A stretch of DNA of 64,000 bases, from positions 419,501 to 483,500 of the forward strand of contig JAFFSR010000374.1 in the NCBI GenBank assembly GCA_017163975.1, in the 5' to 3' direction. Position 1 is the first letter of the stretch. Each line of letters opens with the position of its first letter. The stretch is from Anastatus disparis (Eukaryota; Arthropoda; Insecta; Hymenoptera; Eupelmidae). Shown in pieces: positions 21,842 through 32,374 of the stretch. Under the pieces are notes generated by a model. The model did no database searches and had not been told where the DNA came from. It was given only the letters and a program-made list of their open reading frames with translations. Both the position numbers and the translations under genes were made by a program.

Positions 21842-22210
21842 ATGGATTTAAATTCAAAAGAAAACCCAGATGTAACCATTTGTTCATTTTGCAAATTATA
21901 TTTTGCAAACGAAACTTATTTACTTATTCATATTAAAGAAAAACATACAAATAAATCAAATATATGTGAAATTTGTGGTTTGATATTAAAAAAAAAAATA
22001 TTTACGAGGACATATTCAAGGACATAAAAAAAAAATAAAAATTATAATTGCATAAACTGTACAAAAAAATTTGCAAGAATTGATCATTTAAACAGACATT
22101 TAAAAACTCATGTACATAATAATTTTATTATTTGTAAAATTCGTGGAAAAAGATATACTAGGAAAGATAATTTTAAACGACATTATAGAACTCATAAAGT
22201 AGATAACTAG
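21842..22210 (+). pseudogene. C2H2 zinc-finger gene, frameshifted, Helitron-linked
   Basis: ATG at 21842 opens MDLNSKENPDVTICSFCKLY with a first finger C-x2-C...H-x4-H ending LIHIKEKH, then CEICGLILKKK. A poly-A slip near 21995 breaks the frame. Read on in another frame, further fingers follow: LRGHIQGH, CINCTKKFARIDHLNRHLKT with a closing H, and CKIRGKRYTRKDNFKRHYRT with H, ending in a stop at 22208-22210. The last finger has Arg in place of its second Cys. A similar short zinc-finger ORF lies downstream of the Helitron helicase at 35376-35140, which links this gene to the Helitron family. Its likely role is DNA binding, which is inference. Confidence 0.7.
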
Positions 22211-22499
22211 GCTAACTTAAAAACTTAAGTAATTATTTATCATTTATTATATTCAAATAATTATTGATCGTAAAATATTATCTCAGCCAAAGGATTTACA
22301 ATTCAGAAAAATAGATTGGAAATATAATTAGATTAGATTATAATTAGTTGAAATAAAATATAGTTGAAATTTTCTAAAATTATTAAGCATGAAAGAAAAG
22401 TAACAAGTGTTTTAATTCATTTTAAATACATTTTTTTATAAAAAGTTCGAAAATTTATAAATATCTTCACTTTGTGTACGCATGTATATTATTATATCT

Positions 22500-22735
22500 A
22501 CATACAAAGTACTTATTAAAAACAGGCAAGATTCGCTGTTCTTATCTAATTGAGATTTTGGTTATTTATTCAATTATTAATCGTTACATAAATATTTATG
22601 CAGAACAAAAAAAAAATTTTACTGCTTCATTTTTGAAAAAAGTAAGCAATGCTGAAATGTAGGTATATGTTTATAATATTTTTGCCTGTATTAACAGAAA
22701 ACAGAATCCGATTTCCTCTTAACATAGAAAAATTA
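22500..22735. repeat. Degenerate copy of the fold-back element at 33.5-33.9 kb
   Basis: GGCAAGATTCGCTGTTCTTATCTAATTGAGATTTT at 22523 is a diverged version of the right arm of the fold-back at 33547-33937 (GGCCAGATTCGCTGTCCTT on its complement). Both continue through ATTAATCG-T, AATATTTATGCA, TTTTTGA-AAAAGTAA and TATGTTTATAATATTTT. Only one full arm and a short piece of the other are seen here. Confidence 0.68.
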
Positions 22736-22901
22736 TAATACTTATAATTTTTTTCTTATGCTTTCGAAATTCATCTTAATTCAAAAGTTTTATCTGATTA
22801 AATAAAACATTTATACTTATATCAATAATATTAGATTTTTTTGAACTGCCAATCCTTTTGTTGAGGTATTATTTTTAATATTTTATTTCTTTATTAGTAA
22901 A

Positions 22902-24000
22902 ATGTCAAAAAGAAAAATCAATGAAGAAAGATCATCTGATGAACCAGTAACTAAAAGAAGTTTAATGATGTCTACATCTAATTTAAAAAAAAAAAAAAAA
23001 AAATTGGAAATAAATCTACGTAATATTTACAATTAATTAAAATTATTATAATCATTCTTAAAAAAAAATTAATAATTAAAATAAACATATTTTTAAATTC
23101 AATTTTAGATCACTTGTAACTTATATTGAAGAAATTATAGACAAAGAACAATTTTTAAATAAACAAACTGATAAAGAATTTTCTTTATTAAAATTTATTT
23201 TGAATAATAATAATGGTGTATTAATTCAATGTAACATATTTAATGACAATATATGTAAATTTAAAAATGATCTGAAGCTTCATGATGTAAAATACTAATA
23301 ATATTTATATTATTGTTTAAATATTTAAAAATATTTATCTAAAATAAATAAATAAACGCACTTTAATCATGGAAATATGCCATATGAATTAACTTTATAT
23401 CATTATTCATCAATAACATCGCTTGGAGAAATTGACATGAAAAATTTAAATCCAGAAAAAATCAATTTCAATAAAATTCCGATAAAAAAGGATCAATTAA
23501 TAAACTTATGATATATATTACATACGTTTTATAAAAATTTTTTAGAAATTGAAGGATTTTTGCGGAATAAATTTATTGAAAAGATAAGAATAGTACAAAA
23601 TATTATTCTAATATAACTGATGGTCATTACAAATTAGAAATTGTAATAAATTCTACAGACGATGATATATTAAAAATAGAAAAAGGCAAAAAATTGGAAA
23701 TTATTGGAGATTTGCAAGAATTTGGTATTATAAATTTATATTTATATATAGTAAATTTATAGATATATATATGTATATATTATATTTATTATTAATAAAT
23801 AGAAAATTCATTCATTTTAAAAATTGGAGAAATTGAAAATATAAAAGTTTTAAATGAAACAAAAATGGTTATTGTCAATTTAATTAATGGAAACGAAATG
23901 TTTCTAAATGAGGTTATTTTTTTAATTTTTAATATATTTTTTTTAAATAAATGAAAAACAAAATAAAAATTTACTTATTTCTTTTTAGCCTCCAGATTAG
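22902..24000 (+). pseudogene. Multi-exon gene with OB-fold-like (RPA-like) character
   Basis: Exons can be pieced together on the plus strand. ATG at 22902 starts a Lys-rich N-terminus (MSKRKINEERSSDEP...) ending in a long A-run. After an acceptor TTTTAG at 23108, SLVTYIEEIIDKEQFLNK and NNNNGVLIQCNIFNDN follow, to a GTAAAA donor at 23290. Next come HGNMPYELTLYHYSSITSLG (about 23366), then ITDGHYKLEIVINSTDDD with KGKKLEIIGDLQEFG (23600-23730), then IGEIENIKVLNETKMVIVNL and INGNEMFLNE (23820-23912). A last tiny exon after TTTTTTAG gives PPD and a stop. The pattern of short beta strands and the HGN-PYEL motif recall OB-fold proteins such as RPA70, which some Helitrons carry. That is tentative. 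The A-run frameshift and weak splice sites suggest decay. Confidence 0.5.
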
Positions 24001-24695
24001 TAATATAATATTATTATATTTTGTAATTTAAGATAAGTGTATTTTTTGATTATATATTATAATTAGTTTATATTAAGTTTATTGTTCAATATTATATTTT
24101 AAAATAATATATAATTTAAATTTAAAATACTCATAATTTAATATTTCTTTATAAATTAATTAATTATGATTTATTTTATTTTATATTAATTTAAATATAT
24201 ATTAGAAACAATAAAATAGGTAAGAAAATCATAATAACGAGAGTTATAATTTTAAAATAAATATATTAAAAATATATTATAAATTTATATAAAATCGTTT
24301 TTTAAAGAATTAAATTTAATTAAATTGTTTATTTAAATATTAAAAAATTAATATCACACTCTTTATATAAAAAATTTATAATTCGTTATATAATTAAATA
24401 TTATAACTGTTTAAATATAAACAAACGAAAAAGGATATAAATATATTCCTTAAAATATTGAAAATATTAGAGAAAAATAAAATAAAAATTATATGACTTT
24501 ATTTATTTGTATAAAGAGTATAAAAGATAAAATTTTACATTAACAATATAATTTTTATTTTTTTATAAATAAATGAATTAATAATTATTATAATTTTGAT
24601 CTTTTTAATTAATAAAAAACTTACAATAACATTTTCACTTTTGACATTTAAAGAAATGTGAAAAATTTTTTTAAATTTATATTATTTTAAAAGTG
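24001..24695. other. Very AT-rich DNA, no gene seen
   Basis: Only A/T-rich sequence with chance short frames. It lies between the OB-fold-like gene and the Helitron-like terminus. Confidence 0.5.
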
Positions 24696-25070
24696 GTTAT
24701 GTAGGGCTACTGGCGAAGGGTACCACTTTTATTGTTTAATTTTTCTTTATAAACAAAAAAAAAACCAACGCGCCATTGACAATACCTCGTTAAACTGATA
24801 AAAAAAAATAAAAACTTCTACTTAAGACTTTCACAAGATAAACTCAAGACAGCAAGAAAACAAATTTAAGCTAACCTGAAAGAAGAATCTTTTAGATGTA
24901 GGAAATTTTTTAATAAGTTTTTCTGACCAAGACAATCAAGACAAAGTAAAATGTGCTTTACTTTTAGGCAAATACAGCTTGGACCCAAAAAAAGTAAGCT
25001 TAAATGTTGAAAGTAGAAATTTTTTATTTTTTTTTGTTTCAGTATGGGTGGTGTTGACAGTTGTCTAAGG
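24696..25070 (+). mobile_element. Inverted Helitron-like subterminal region
   Basis: Landmarks of the 17.2 kb Helitron end recur here on the opposite strand and in mirror order. GTGGTTATGTAGGGCTACTGGCGAAGGGTACCAC lies at 24696, AACCAACGCGCC at 24765, ATTGACAATACCTC at 24776 and GGGTGGTGTTGACAG at 25047. About 250 bp separates the last two, where the left copy has almost none. No GGGGG hairpin or CTAG is found beyond, so the true 3' end is lost or diverged. With the zinc-finger and OB-fold-like genes on the plus strand, this would be the tail of a plus-strand Helitron. Confidence 0.6.
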
Positions 25071-25207
25071 AACGTAGTTATTAGTTGATGGTTAACAAAT
25101 AATTATATCAACAATCTATAATATTATTAACTATGTATTAAATATATATTCCATTATATAGTCTTAAGCAAGTATTTCATAAATATAAGTTTAAAAAACT
25201 TTTTTCT

Positions 25208-25375
25208 TAATAGTTTATATTTCAAATAAATAATTGACGTTTAAAAATAAAATAAAGAATCAATATATTTAAGGTAATTAAATACCAATATTTTTTATAA
25301 CCAAATTTGGTCTCCAAAGTATTGGAGTCATCAAACAAGATGGTTTTTTAAAAAAATATTGGTAAAATTTAAATA
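25208..25375. repeat. Dispersed ~165 bp repeat, copy 2
   Basis: Near-identical to 19773-19935, including the 82 bp core bounded by TACCAATATTTTTT and its complement. The two copies are 5.4 kb apart in the same orientation. Confidence 0.78.
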
Positions 25376-25419
25376 TTTAATTAACGATATAAAAACAAAC
25401 ACTAAATGATTATGAATAG

Positions 25420-25920
25420 TGTATTAGGGACATGAGGGGTTATGAGGGGTGACTTGTAGAGCGAGGGGGTGATTTGTGGACTGAGGAGTGGACTTGGGTA
25501 GGAGAGGGGTGACTGGGGTAGAGGGAGGAATCTTTTTTTTTTTTTAAAAAAAAGACATTTCAAGAGACATTTTTACGCTATTTTGAGGGGTGACTTTTGA
25601 TTTTTTTGGAGGAGAAAAAAAAATGAGGAGTAGGAGTGATGGGGTAGTAGTGGGAAGATTGATAGTAGTGGTATAGAGAATGAGTAACAAATACATTGAT
25701 AAAATAAGGTAAATTTAGCTAAATTATCTAAGGGGGGGTGAGTGACGTATGAGGGGTAGCAAGAGGGGTGACTTGGGTAGTAGAGGGGTGTCTTTTTTTT
25801 TCTCAAAAAAGATCATTTCTAGACAGATTTTTACGTTATTTTGAGGGGTGGATTGTGATGTTTTAAGCATACAAAAGAGGCGGAGGAACAATGAGGGTTA
25901 GATGAGGAGGTTTTTTTTTT
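25420..25920 (+). repeat. G-rich tandem repeat (GAGGGGTGACTTG)
   Basis: The words GAGGGGTGAC, GAGGGGTTATGAGG and GTAGAGGGG recur many times with strong G bias on the plus strand. Two longer units can be aligned: TTTTTTTTAAAAAAAAGACATTTC...TTTTTACGCTATTTTGAGGGG near 25530, and a diverged copy near 25795 (TTTTTACGTTATTTTGAGGGG), about 265 bp apart. Runs of four to seven G close together could form G-quadruplexes. The minus-strand open frame here (25806-25573) is Ser/Pro/Tyr low complexity and not a gene. Confidence 0.7.
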
Positions 25921-25936
25921 ATATAATTATATAATA

Positions 25937-25941
25937 TAGGG

Positions 25942-25996
<55 letters not shown>
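25937..25996. repeat. (TA)n microsatellite
   Basis: About 50-60 bp of alternating TA, opening with TATATATACA. It precedes GA-rich DNA at the tail of LINE copy 1. Confidence 0.95.
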
Positions 25997-25998
<2 letters not shown>

Positions 25999-26114
25999 TG
26001 AATAACTTTTATACAAATTTTTGTGTACACGTGTATGTATTATGTATGTATGTATAGACACACATATTAGAAAGATAGTAAGAGAGAGAGATAGAGAGAG
26101 AGAGCGAACAAGAG

Positions 26115-27386
26115 ATTGATTGATTGATTCATAATTTATTCGGATCATGGGGTTCAACCCCGTATGACCCATAAGTAATACATAAATGTTTAATATAATT
26201 ACAAGTTGTTAAAAAAATTGAGTTACAAACTAAGGAGTAAGTATAACAGGAAAAATGTATATTGATTTCTCTAAAATATAAACAAAAATGTAGTTCCTAA
26301 TTGTAAAAATCATTTGCTTATGACTATAAATTTGACCTTGTACTCATCAACTTGCACGATTTACGAAGAGACAACCAATAGAAGTCAGCTAATTGGAAAT
26401 TTAGCAGTAGAATGAACTTTACCAGAGAATCTGGCAAAGCACATTCATCAACTCCCAGATGTACCCAGCCATTCAGTGCGTTCGTCGAGCAGGAATTTGT
26501 TGAACAATTTTGACTTAATTAGTTGAGTTTGACCCGTTTCGAAGCTGGTGATCATTTCAGAATTATTGTTGATAAAACTTGAAGCCGAGTAAACAAATGA
26601 ATTAAGCATTGCTGCTGTCCTCACAACAGGGCAGATAAGTAGTCTCATTTGCAGTCTATTTGATGATCTAACAACCGCGTCAATATTCACACGCATAAAT
26701 TTTGTAGCTAAGTAAGTTGGCTTTTGATATGAAATAATCGTGTGTGCCAGTACCGATTTAAAATAGAGCCGCCTGTTACTTACTGACAACCAACCCAGCT
26801 GAAGACGATGCGGAGTTACTCTATCCTGCCAGCCTATGTTACCAAATACAAAACGAACACAAGCATTCAAGGCACGATGAAGCTTGATATTTAGAATCTG
26901 TGGCAGGTCATCGTAGACTACACAGCAGTAATCAAATATTGGAAAGATGAGAGCTTCCACCAAATCCTTTCTGATTTGTCTAGAAAGCGCGTGTCTGTGG
27001 AATTTCAGAGACTGAAGTGTACCAAAAATACGTCCCACAACTGAATTCACTTGCTTATTCCAGTTTAAAGTACTGGTCAACCAGACCCCCAAGTTCTTAA
27101 CAGTGTTCGTATAAGGCACCACTTTATTATCGACATAGATAGAGGGGCATGAAGACAGATCGATTCTCGAAATATATTGCTCACTACCAATGAACATCGC
27201 TTGCATTTTTGAGGGATTTAGGGTGAGCTCGTTTTCTCTCGCCCATTTGACAACAGCTGCCACCTCGTGATTTAAAAAGTCAATCTCACTATGTAGATTG
27301 GACGGCAAAAATAAGTGATAGACTTGAAGATCGTCGGCAAACAAGATATGTGTTGACCTTGTTAAGACAAGAGGTAAGTCGTTTAT
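26115..27386 (-). mobile_element. Endonuclease-type LINE, 5'-truncated copy 1
   Basis: A minus-strand non-LTR retrotransposon copy, truncated inside the RT domain at about 27386. Its 3' end has a hairpin (GGGTCATACGGGGTTGAAC with CCCATGATCC on the minus strand; 26142-26170) followed by a tail of AATC repeats (26115-26130) and then (GA/TC)n. The same 3' hairpin and tail end copy 2 at 27465. The 5' truncation abuts the GA tract of 27387-27463, next to the tail of copy 2. Confidence 0.88.
26448..27386 (-). pseudogene. LINE reverse transcriptase C-terminal part (copy 1)
   Basis: The frame is open for about 310 codons. It holds FINDLPLVL, the catalytic FADDLQVY motif near 27325, then NELTLNPSKMQAMF, NLGVWLTSTLNWNKQV, KDLVEALIFPIFDYC, LGWLSVSNRRLYFKSVL and a C-terminus ending TEWLGTSGS. 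This order (palm C motif, thumb, and a conserved C-terminal domain as in Jockey/I-related LINEs) matches copy 2. The N-terminal endonuclease and the RT fingers are missing because of 5' truncation. The SLSLSL-type codons at its apparent start are translated GA microsatellite, not protein. Confidence 0.9.
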
Positions 27387-27463
27387 AAAGAGAGAGAAAG
27401 AGAGAGAGATAGAGAGAGAGAGCGAGCGAGAGAGTGAAAGAGAGAAAGGGAGAGAGAGAGAGA
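27387..27463. repeat. (GA)n microsatellite between two LINE copies
   Basis: A run of GAGAGA with AGCG and GAAAG interruptions. The same type of tract (about 26081-26112) follows the tail of copy 1. Both LINE tails therefore border GA repeats. Confidence 0.93.
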
Positions 27464-27789
27464 GATTGATTGATTGATTCAATCATTCCAGATCATGGGG
27501 TTCAACCCCGTATGACCCTTGAGAATTTGAATATATAAAATATTATATAGAAAAACAGTGTAAATTCAACTTTAAAACAATTGATAAGTTAATATTTAAA
27601 TTGCGTAGACACAATAGTGTAAATAAAATAAGTAAAGCAGACATAATGCTTATAAGTACAGCAATGCTATCGTAGTGCTATTGTTCTCATCATTCACACC
27701 AGTACAGAAAAAGAACCTTTTTAAGGTCTACATTGAATATTATACAGTAGAGTTTCTTAATTAGTTAAGTAAACTCAACGAGTGTTTAA

Positions 27790-30545
27790 TGTATTCTGCC
27801 ATTCAGTGCGCTCATCAAGAAGGAATTTGTTAAATAGTCGAACTTTTAAGACCTGCGTCATTCCTACTCCAAAACCATTACAAACATCAACATTATAGTT
27901 GATGAAAGGGGATGCTGTTGAAACAAAAGAGGTGAGCATCGCCGCTGTGCGGACAGTAAGACAGACGAGTAATCATTTTAAAGTAAAGTCGCCTATTATT
28001 AACCGAAATCCATCCCAGTTCAAGGCGAAAAGGAGTTACTCTGTCTTGTCACCCAATATTGCCAAGCATGAATCTAACACATGCATTAAGAGCACGGTGA
28101 AGTTTTAGATTTAATGTTTGAGGCAGATCATCATAGACTACACAGCAATAATCAAGAATAGGAAATATTAATGCCTCGACTAGCTCTTTTTTAAGTTTTC
28201 TAGATAGTGCATGCCTATGAAACTTAAGTGACTAGAGAGTACCAAGAACTCAACCAACAACCGAATTTACCTGCTTATTCCAATTTAAAGTACTATTAAT
28301 CCAGACTCCCAAGTTTTTTCTGTGTAAGAGATAGAGACATTATTTATTAGGACAGAAGGGCATGAAGAGAGATCAATTCTCGATATAAATTGCTCACTAC
28401 CAAGGAAAATAGCTTGCATCTTGTTGGGGTTTAGAGGGAGTTCGTTTTCATTTGCCCACTTTACAACTGCTGCTACCTCATGATTCATAGAATTTATACC
28501 CTTCTCTAGTTTTGCAGGACGAAAAGAATAATATAGTTGTAGATCATCAGCAAAAAGAATATACTGAGCTTTGATCAAGACTGAACGAAGGTTGTTTATA
28601 AAAATAGAGAAGAGCAGGGGACCTAGGACTCTATCCTGAGGCACACCCGCCGCACACGAGATCCATTCACCTACTAGACCTTCAAGATCTGGTACAGCAT
28701 AGAACCTGTTTCTTGAATAAGACGCAAACCAGTGTATAACTGAGTCAGAACAATTGAAAGATCGAAGCTTGCGAAGTAATCGAGCATGAGGCACCGTGTC
28801 GAAAGCCTTCGAAAAATCGAATAAGAGCAACAGTGTTATCATTCGTTTATCTATAGCTAGACGAGCGTCCTCAATAAGTTTTAAAAAAGCTGTCTGTATA
28901 CTATTTGCTCTTCAGAAACCTGTTTGCAGACAATCAAGTAGAGCATTTGCTTCAATATGAGCATTTAACTGTAAGTACATAACTCTTTCTAGCACCGTAG
29001 AGATTTCATAGAGTTTTGCTATGGGTCGAGTTTGCATAGGAAAATCCATCTTATTGGACTTGGCCAACGGTAGAAGAAAAGCTCTCTTCCACGGATCAGG
29101 AAATATTTCAGTGGATAACGAAACATTAATTATGGAATTCAAGTACGGCGTTAAGGAATCCTGTGTGATCTTTAACATGTCTGTTGAAAGATCATCAGGT
29201 CCTACGGCTTTTGAGGAGGCCAGTCGCAAAAATGTCTCAGTGACAGAACAGTCGACCTGAGAGAACTCAAAAATCGGGACATCACCAGATAGTGAAAGTG
29301 CGAGCACCTTATTGATTTCACTATCAGATGGAACAGAAGATGTTGATAAGATGGAGGTATAGTGAGTCAATAAAGCTTTAGATGAAAAATATTGCAGTTG
29401 TGAGGGTAAAATCTTATTAGAAAGCCCAATCTTATGTAGTGTTAACCAACGATTTGCTGAATTCGACGAAGCCGATAAACGATTTAAAATATATTCATTC
29501 TTGGCCGTATCGAGAGCATTTGAGACTTCCCCACGGAGTCTTCGATAATTTGCTATAGATATGATAGAGCCTGAACGAGCAGCTGAGCGGTAAGCTCTAT
29601 CACGCTCCTTCATTTTAACGCGAGTGTCTGGAGTAACCCAGGGCTTCCTTTTAATCATTAGATTACGAGTTTTAAGAGGTGCACATTTATCAATTGACGA
29701 AACAAGGACAGAGGACAATCCATTAACCAAACCATTAATAAGTTGATTATTAGAACAAGAAGTCGCATGGCTCTCTTGCGATTTTATTAAAAGATTACGT
29801 GAAATAGCTTGATTTAGACTATCACGATTTAAGTTAGAAAGATTTCTGTAAAAGATTTTTCTCGTTGTATTCGGTGGTTTGTAAGCTCTATACGTAATAG
29901 TAATGAGATCATGGCCTGCAATAAAAGGAGCCGTTGATTTATTATATGATAACAGAGAGCTCTCATCATTAATAATGAACAGGTCAATCCATGTATGAGA
30001 AGTATAATCAGAGGTCAAAATGTGATGAGTAGGTTCGGATGGAACCACATAAAGAGCTAATGAATCAATAACTGAACAAAAAGTGTCAGCCGAATAGTTA
30101 TTAGCTAGTAAATTTATATTGAAGTCGCCAGTTATTACAACGTTTTTAAAAGAAGGTAAATAAGTAGAAATTAGGTTAAAAAATTCCTCAGGAAAAATAG
30201 CCTTAGGACGCAAGTATACATTTAAAAAAATAAGTTTTTTAATACCAAATAAAATTTCAGCTATGATAAACTCCGCTGTGTTGTCAAAGGTAGGATCGGA
30301 CTGAGCTAAGATATTGACCTTAAAAAAGTCACAAGCATAAAGACCGACTCCACCGCCTGCTTTGCCCATTCTATCTAATCGAAAGAAATTATAATGCTCT
30401 GAAGAAATCATAGAGCTATCATCCAGCTCAGTATGAAGGTTTATGTTACAGCAAAGATATCAGTTTTACAGGACGTAATATAATTTTCAATAGCTGAGAA
30501 ATGAGTTTTAATTCTATTTACATTAGCATGAGAAATTACTAGGTT
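27790..30545 (-). pseudogene. LINE ORF2: endonuclease and reverse transcriptase
   Basis: The endonuclease begins near 30545 with LVISHANVNRIKTHFSAIE, shifts frame near 30440, and continues open from 30411 to 28912. Visible are RLDRMGKAGGGVGLYA, IFLNVYLRPKA, ITGDFNINLL, HTWIDLFIIND and FIAGHDLITITYR (typical of AP-like endonucleases), then RT fingers with SSKAVGPDDLSTDMLK and a PIAKLYEISTVLERVM segment. After another frameshift near 28900, LLFDFSKAFDTVPHARLLRK, GVPQDRVLGPLLFSIFINNL and the catalytic FADDLQLYYSF follow (to 28285). The 3' part is badly broken but aligns with copy 1. It would nick target DNA and reverse-transcribe the element RNA. This copy cannot. Confidence 0.9.
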
Positions 30546-30706
30546 ATGTAAAGAATCAGAATTATAATGATTTGAAAAGTTATGATTAATATTGGAGTTG
30601 ATAAAGGAAGAAGAATTTGGGCTCGATTTAGAATAAGCGCTATTAAAATAGCGGTTTGGAGAGGTATTTAAAAAAATGTGCGAGCTCGCCGCAAGAGACC
30701 CAAGAA

Positions 30707-31045
30707 GTCCTTATTTTTCGGCTTCAACCGGTTTAAGTGAAGCCAGCTGTGCCTCATCTGTAATGGGAATTAATTCACCATTTTTATGAGGACGCATGCA
30801 AACAATTAAATTACGCACTATCGGGCGCTGATAATTGAGGACTTTATAGATAGCTGTAGATTTTCTAAACAAAGAATAAACCGGTTTAGGCCAGATCGGA
30901 CGAACGAAAATTTTTCCATTGCCACCAATACCAAATAGTTTAGATACAGTAAAGTTGGCCAGTCTAGGTGACGCCTTAATTATCCTGTCACGAATTGCAT
31001 CTGATGAAAACCGACCAACAAATAATCTAAACTATCAGATTTGGA
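30707..31045 (-). pseudogene. LINE ORF1 C-terminal remnant (FP-like nucleic acid-binding protein)
   Basis: The minus-strand frame reads FSSDAIRDRIIKASPRLANF, then LFGIGGNGKIFVRPIWPKP, SLFRKSTAIYKV and IVRNLIVCMRPHKNGELIP, and closes after LKPVEAEK at about 30707. This resembles the C-terminal half of the ORF1 proteins in many insect LINEs, related to the baculovirus FP protein. It would bind the element RNA. The N-terminal part is missing, so the copy is 5'-truncated or eroded above 31045. Confidence 0.72.
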
Positions 31046-31235
31046 TTCAGTAACTCGAGTTACCTATCAGTATCTTCATTTCCTCACTAATCAACATTGA
31101 TCAATGAGTAATTCGAGAAATAACTATTATTTCCCGATATGACCTACCGACGACATTGTAAATTTTTTTTACCTTGAGTGCAATACTATATTCCTATGTA
31201 AAATTCAACGCTGAATTGATTTCTGATCTAAAAAT

Positions 31236-31560
31236 ATTAAAAATAAAAAAAAAACTTTTTAATGTACTACGTTTTTATAATGAACCAAAAAGTATAAAAT
31301 AATGTGTAATAAAATGAAAAATGAATAATGATTTGAAATAAAAAAAACGTGGGGCGCATGTTTATTATTATGTATTGTATGCGCCCCACGTTTTTTTTAT
31401 TTCAAATCATTATTCATTTTTCATTTTATTACACATTATTTTATACTTTTTGGTTCATTATAAAACGTAGTACATTAAAAAGTTTTTTTTTAATTTTTAA
31501 TATTATTTTATACTTTTAGTTCAATTAAAAACGTGGTAGATTGAAAATTTTTTTTTATTT
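31236..31560. repeat. Near-perfect palindrome with ~125 bp arms
   Basis: The left arm (about 31236-31360, AAAAACTTTTTAATGTACTACG ... AACGTGGGGCGCATG) and right arm (about 31380-31503) pair almost base for base around a loop of about 20 bp (TTTATTATTATGTATTGT). The ends continue into partial degenerate copies of the same 60 bp word (TATTATTTTATACTTTTAG, then TATTATCTTATACATTTTGG). The DNA could extrude as a very long cruciform. It has no coding capacity and is probably a fold-back MITE. Confidence 0.88.
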
Positions 31561-31892
31561 AAATATTATCTTATACATTTTGGTATTATTATTATTATTA
31601 TTATTATAAATATTATTTATCGTGTTGTCCAACAGTGCATATTATATAGCATATATATTGTTGTCAAGGGACTAAAACGTGTTTCATCTATTTTTTTAGA
31701 GAACACGTAATCGCATGGTGAGTTTCCCGCCATTTTGACGATAATGACGCCATTAGAAATTCAACCAAGATTTATTGTTTTATGCATTGTTAGACCATAA
31801 AATGAATAAAATACAGTCTCCAATTCTATATGTATAATAGAAAATGCTGTAATTTATGTCTAATTGCAATATATGACAAGTTAAAGAATTTT

Positions 31893-32260
31893 AAAATTTT
31901 CGAAAATGGTTAGACACTAATGTTAAAAGTATATCTATATATAAAATCTTCAAATCTTCAATTTTGCCAATATCTCCGATTATAATTAAATATATTAATA
32001 TATTTTTCGGTGGGAATATATATTTTTAATTATATTATCCAACAATGCGTGCAAAAATATAATATTGAATATAATAATATATTAATATATCAAAAAAGGA
32101 TTTTTAAAATTTTCGAAGATGTTTAGACACTAATGTTAAAAGTGTATCTATATATAAAATCTTCAAATCTTTAATTTTGCCAACATCTCCGTATATGATC
32201 GAATATATTAATATATTGTTCGGTAAATATATATATTTTTTTTATAATATTGCATTGTCA
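31893..32260. repeat. Direct repeat of ~205 bp, two copies
   Basis: GTTAGACACTAATGTTAAAAGTATATCTATATATAAAATC at 31908 recurs at 32117 with few changes, as do the downstream TTTTGCCAATATCTCCG / TTTTGCCAACATCTCCG and AATATATTAATATATT segments. The rest of the interval is AT-rich spacer. Confidence 0.82.
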
Positions 32261-32342
32261 TCCAGTTCTGAGCTATATTTAAAATTTCAAGTCTCTAGCT
32301 CATCGGGAAGTTAGTTTACAATCGGTTGCAAAATTTGTACCG

Positions 32343-32343
32343 A

Positions 32344-32374
<31 letters not shown>
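32343..32374. repeat. (GACA)n microsatellite
   Basis: About eight GACA units follow TTTGTACCGAAC. The flanking words (CAAGTCTCTAGCTCATCGGGAAG before, ACTAAAGCGAGTTAATAAAAACG after) look like a repeat-element end, but I cannot name the family. Confidence 0.9.

Larger units (their letters stand above)
27464..31045 (-). mobile_element. Endonuclease-type LINE, near full-length copy 2
   Basis: Minus-strand element holding, 5' to 3', an ORF1 remnant (about 31045-30707), ORF2 with AP-type endonuclease and reverse transcriptase (about 30545-27790), a 3' UTR with the hairpin at 27490-27518, and an AATC-repeat tail (27464-27480). It belongs to the Jockey/I/R1-like group of LINEs by domain order. ORF2 is broken by frameshifts. 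The true 5' end was not fixed. Confidence 0.88.

Noticed and set aside
27289..27486. Ser/Leu repeat frames at the start of LINE copy 1
   Set aside because: They translate the GA microsatellite and are not part of the reverse transcriptase.
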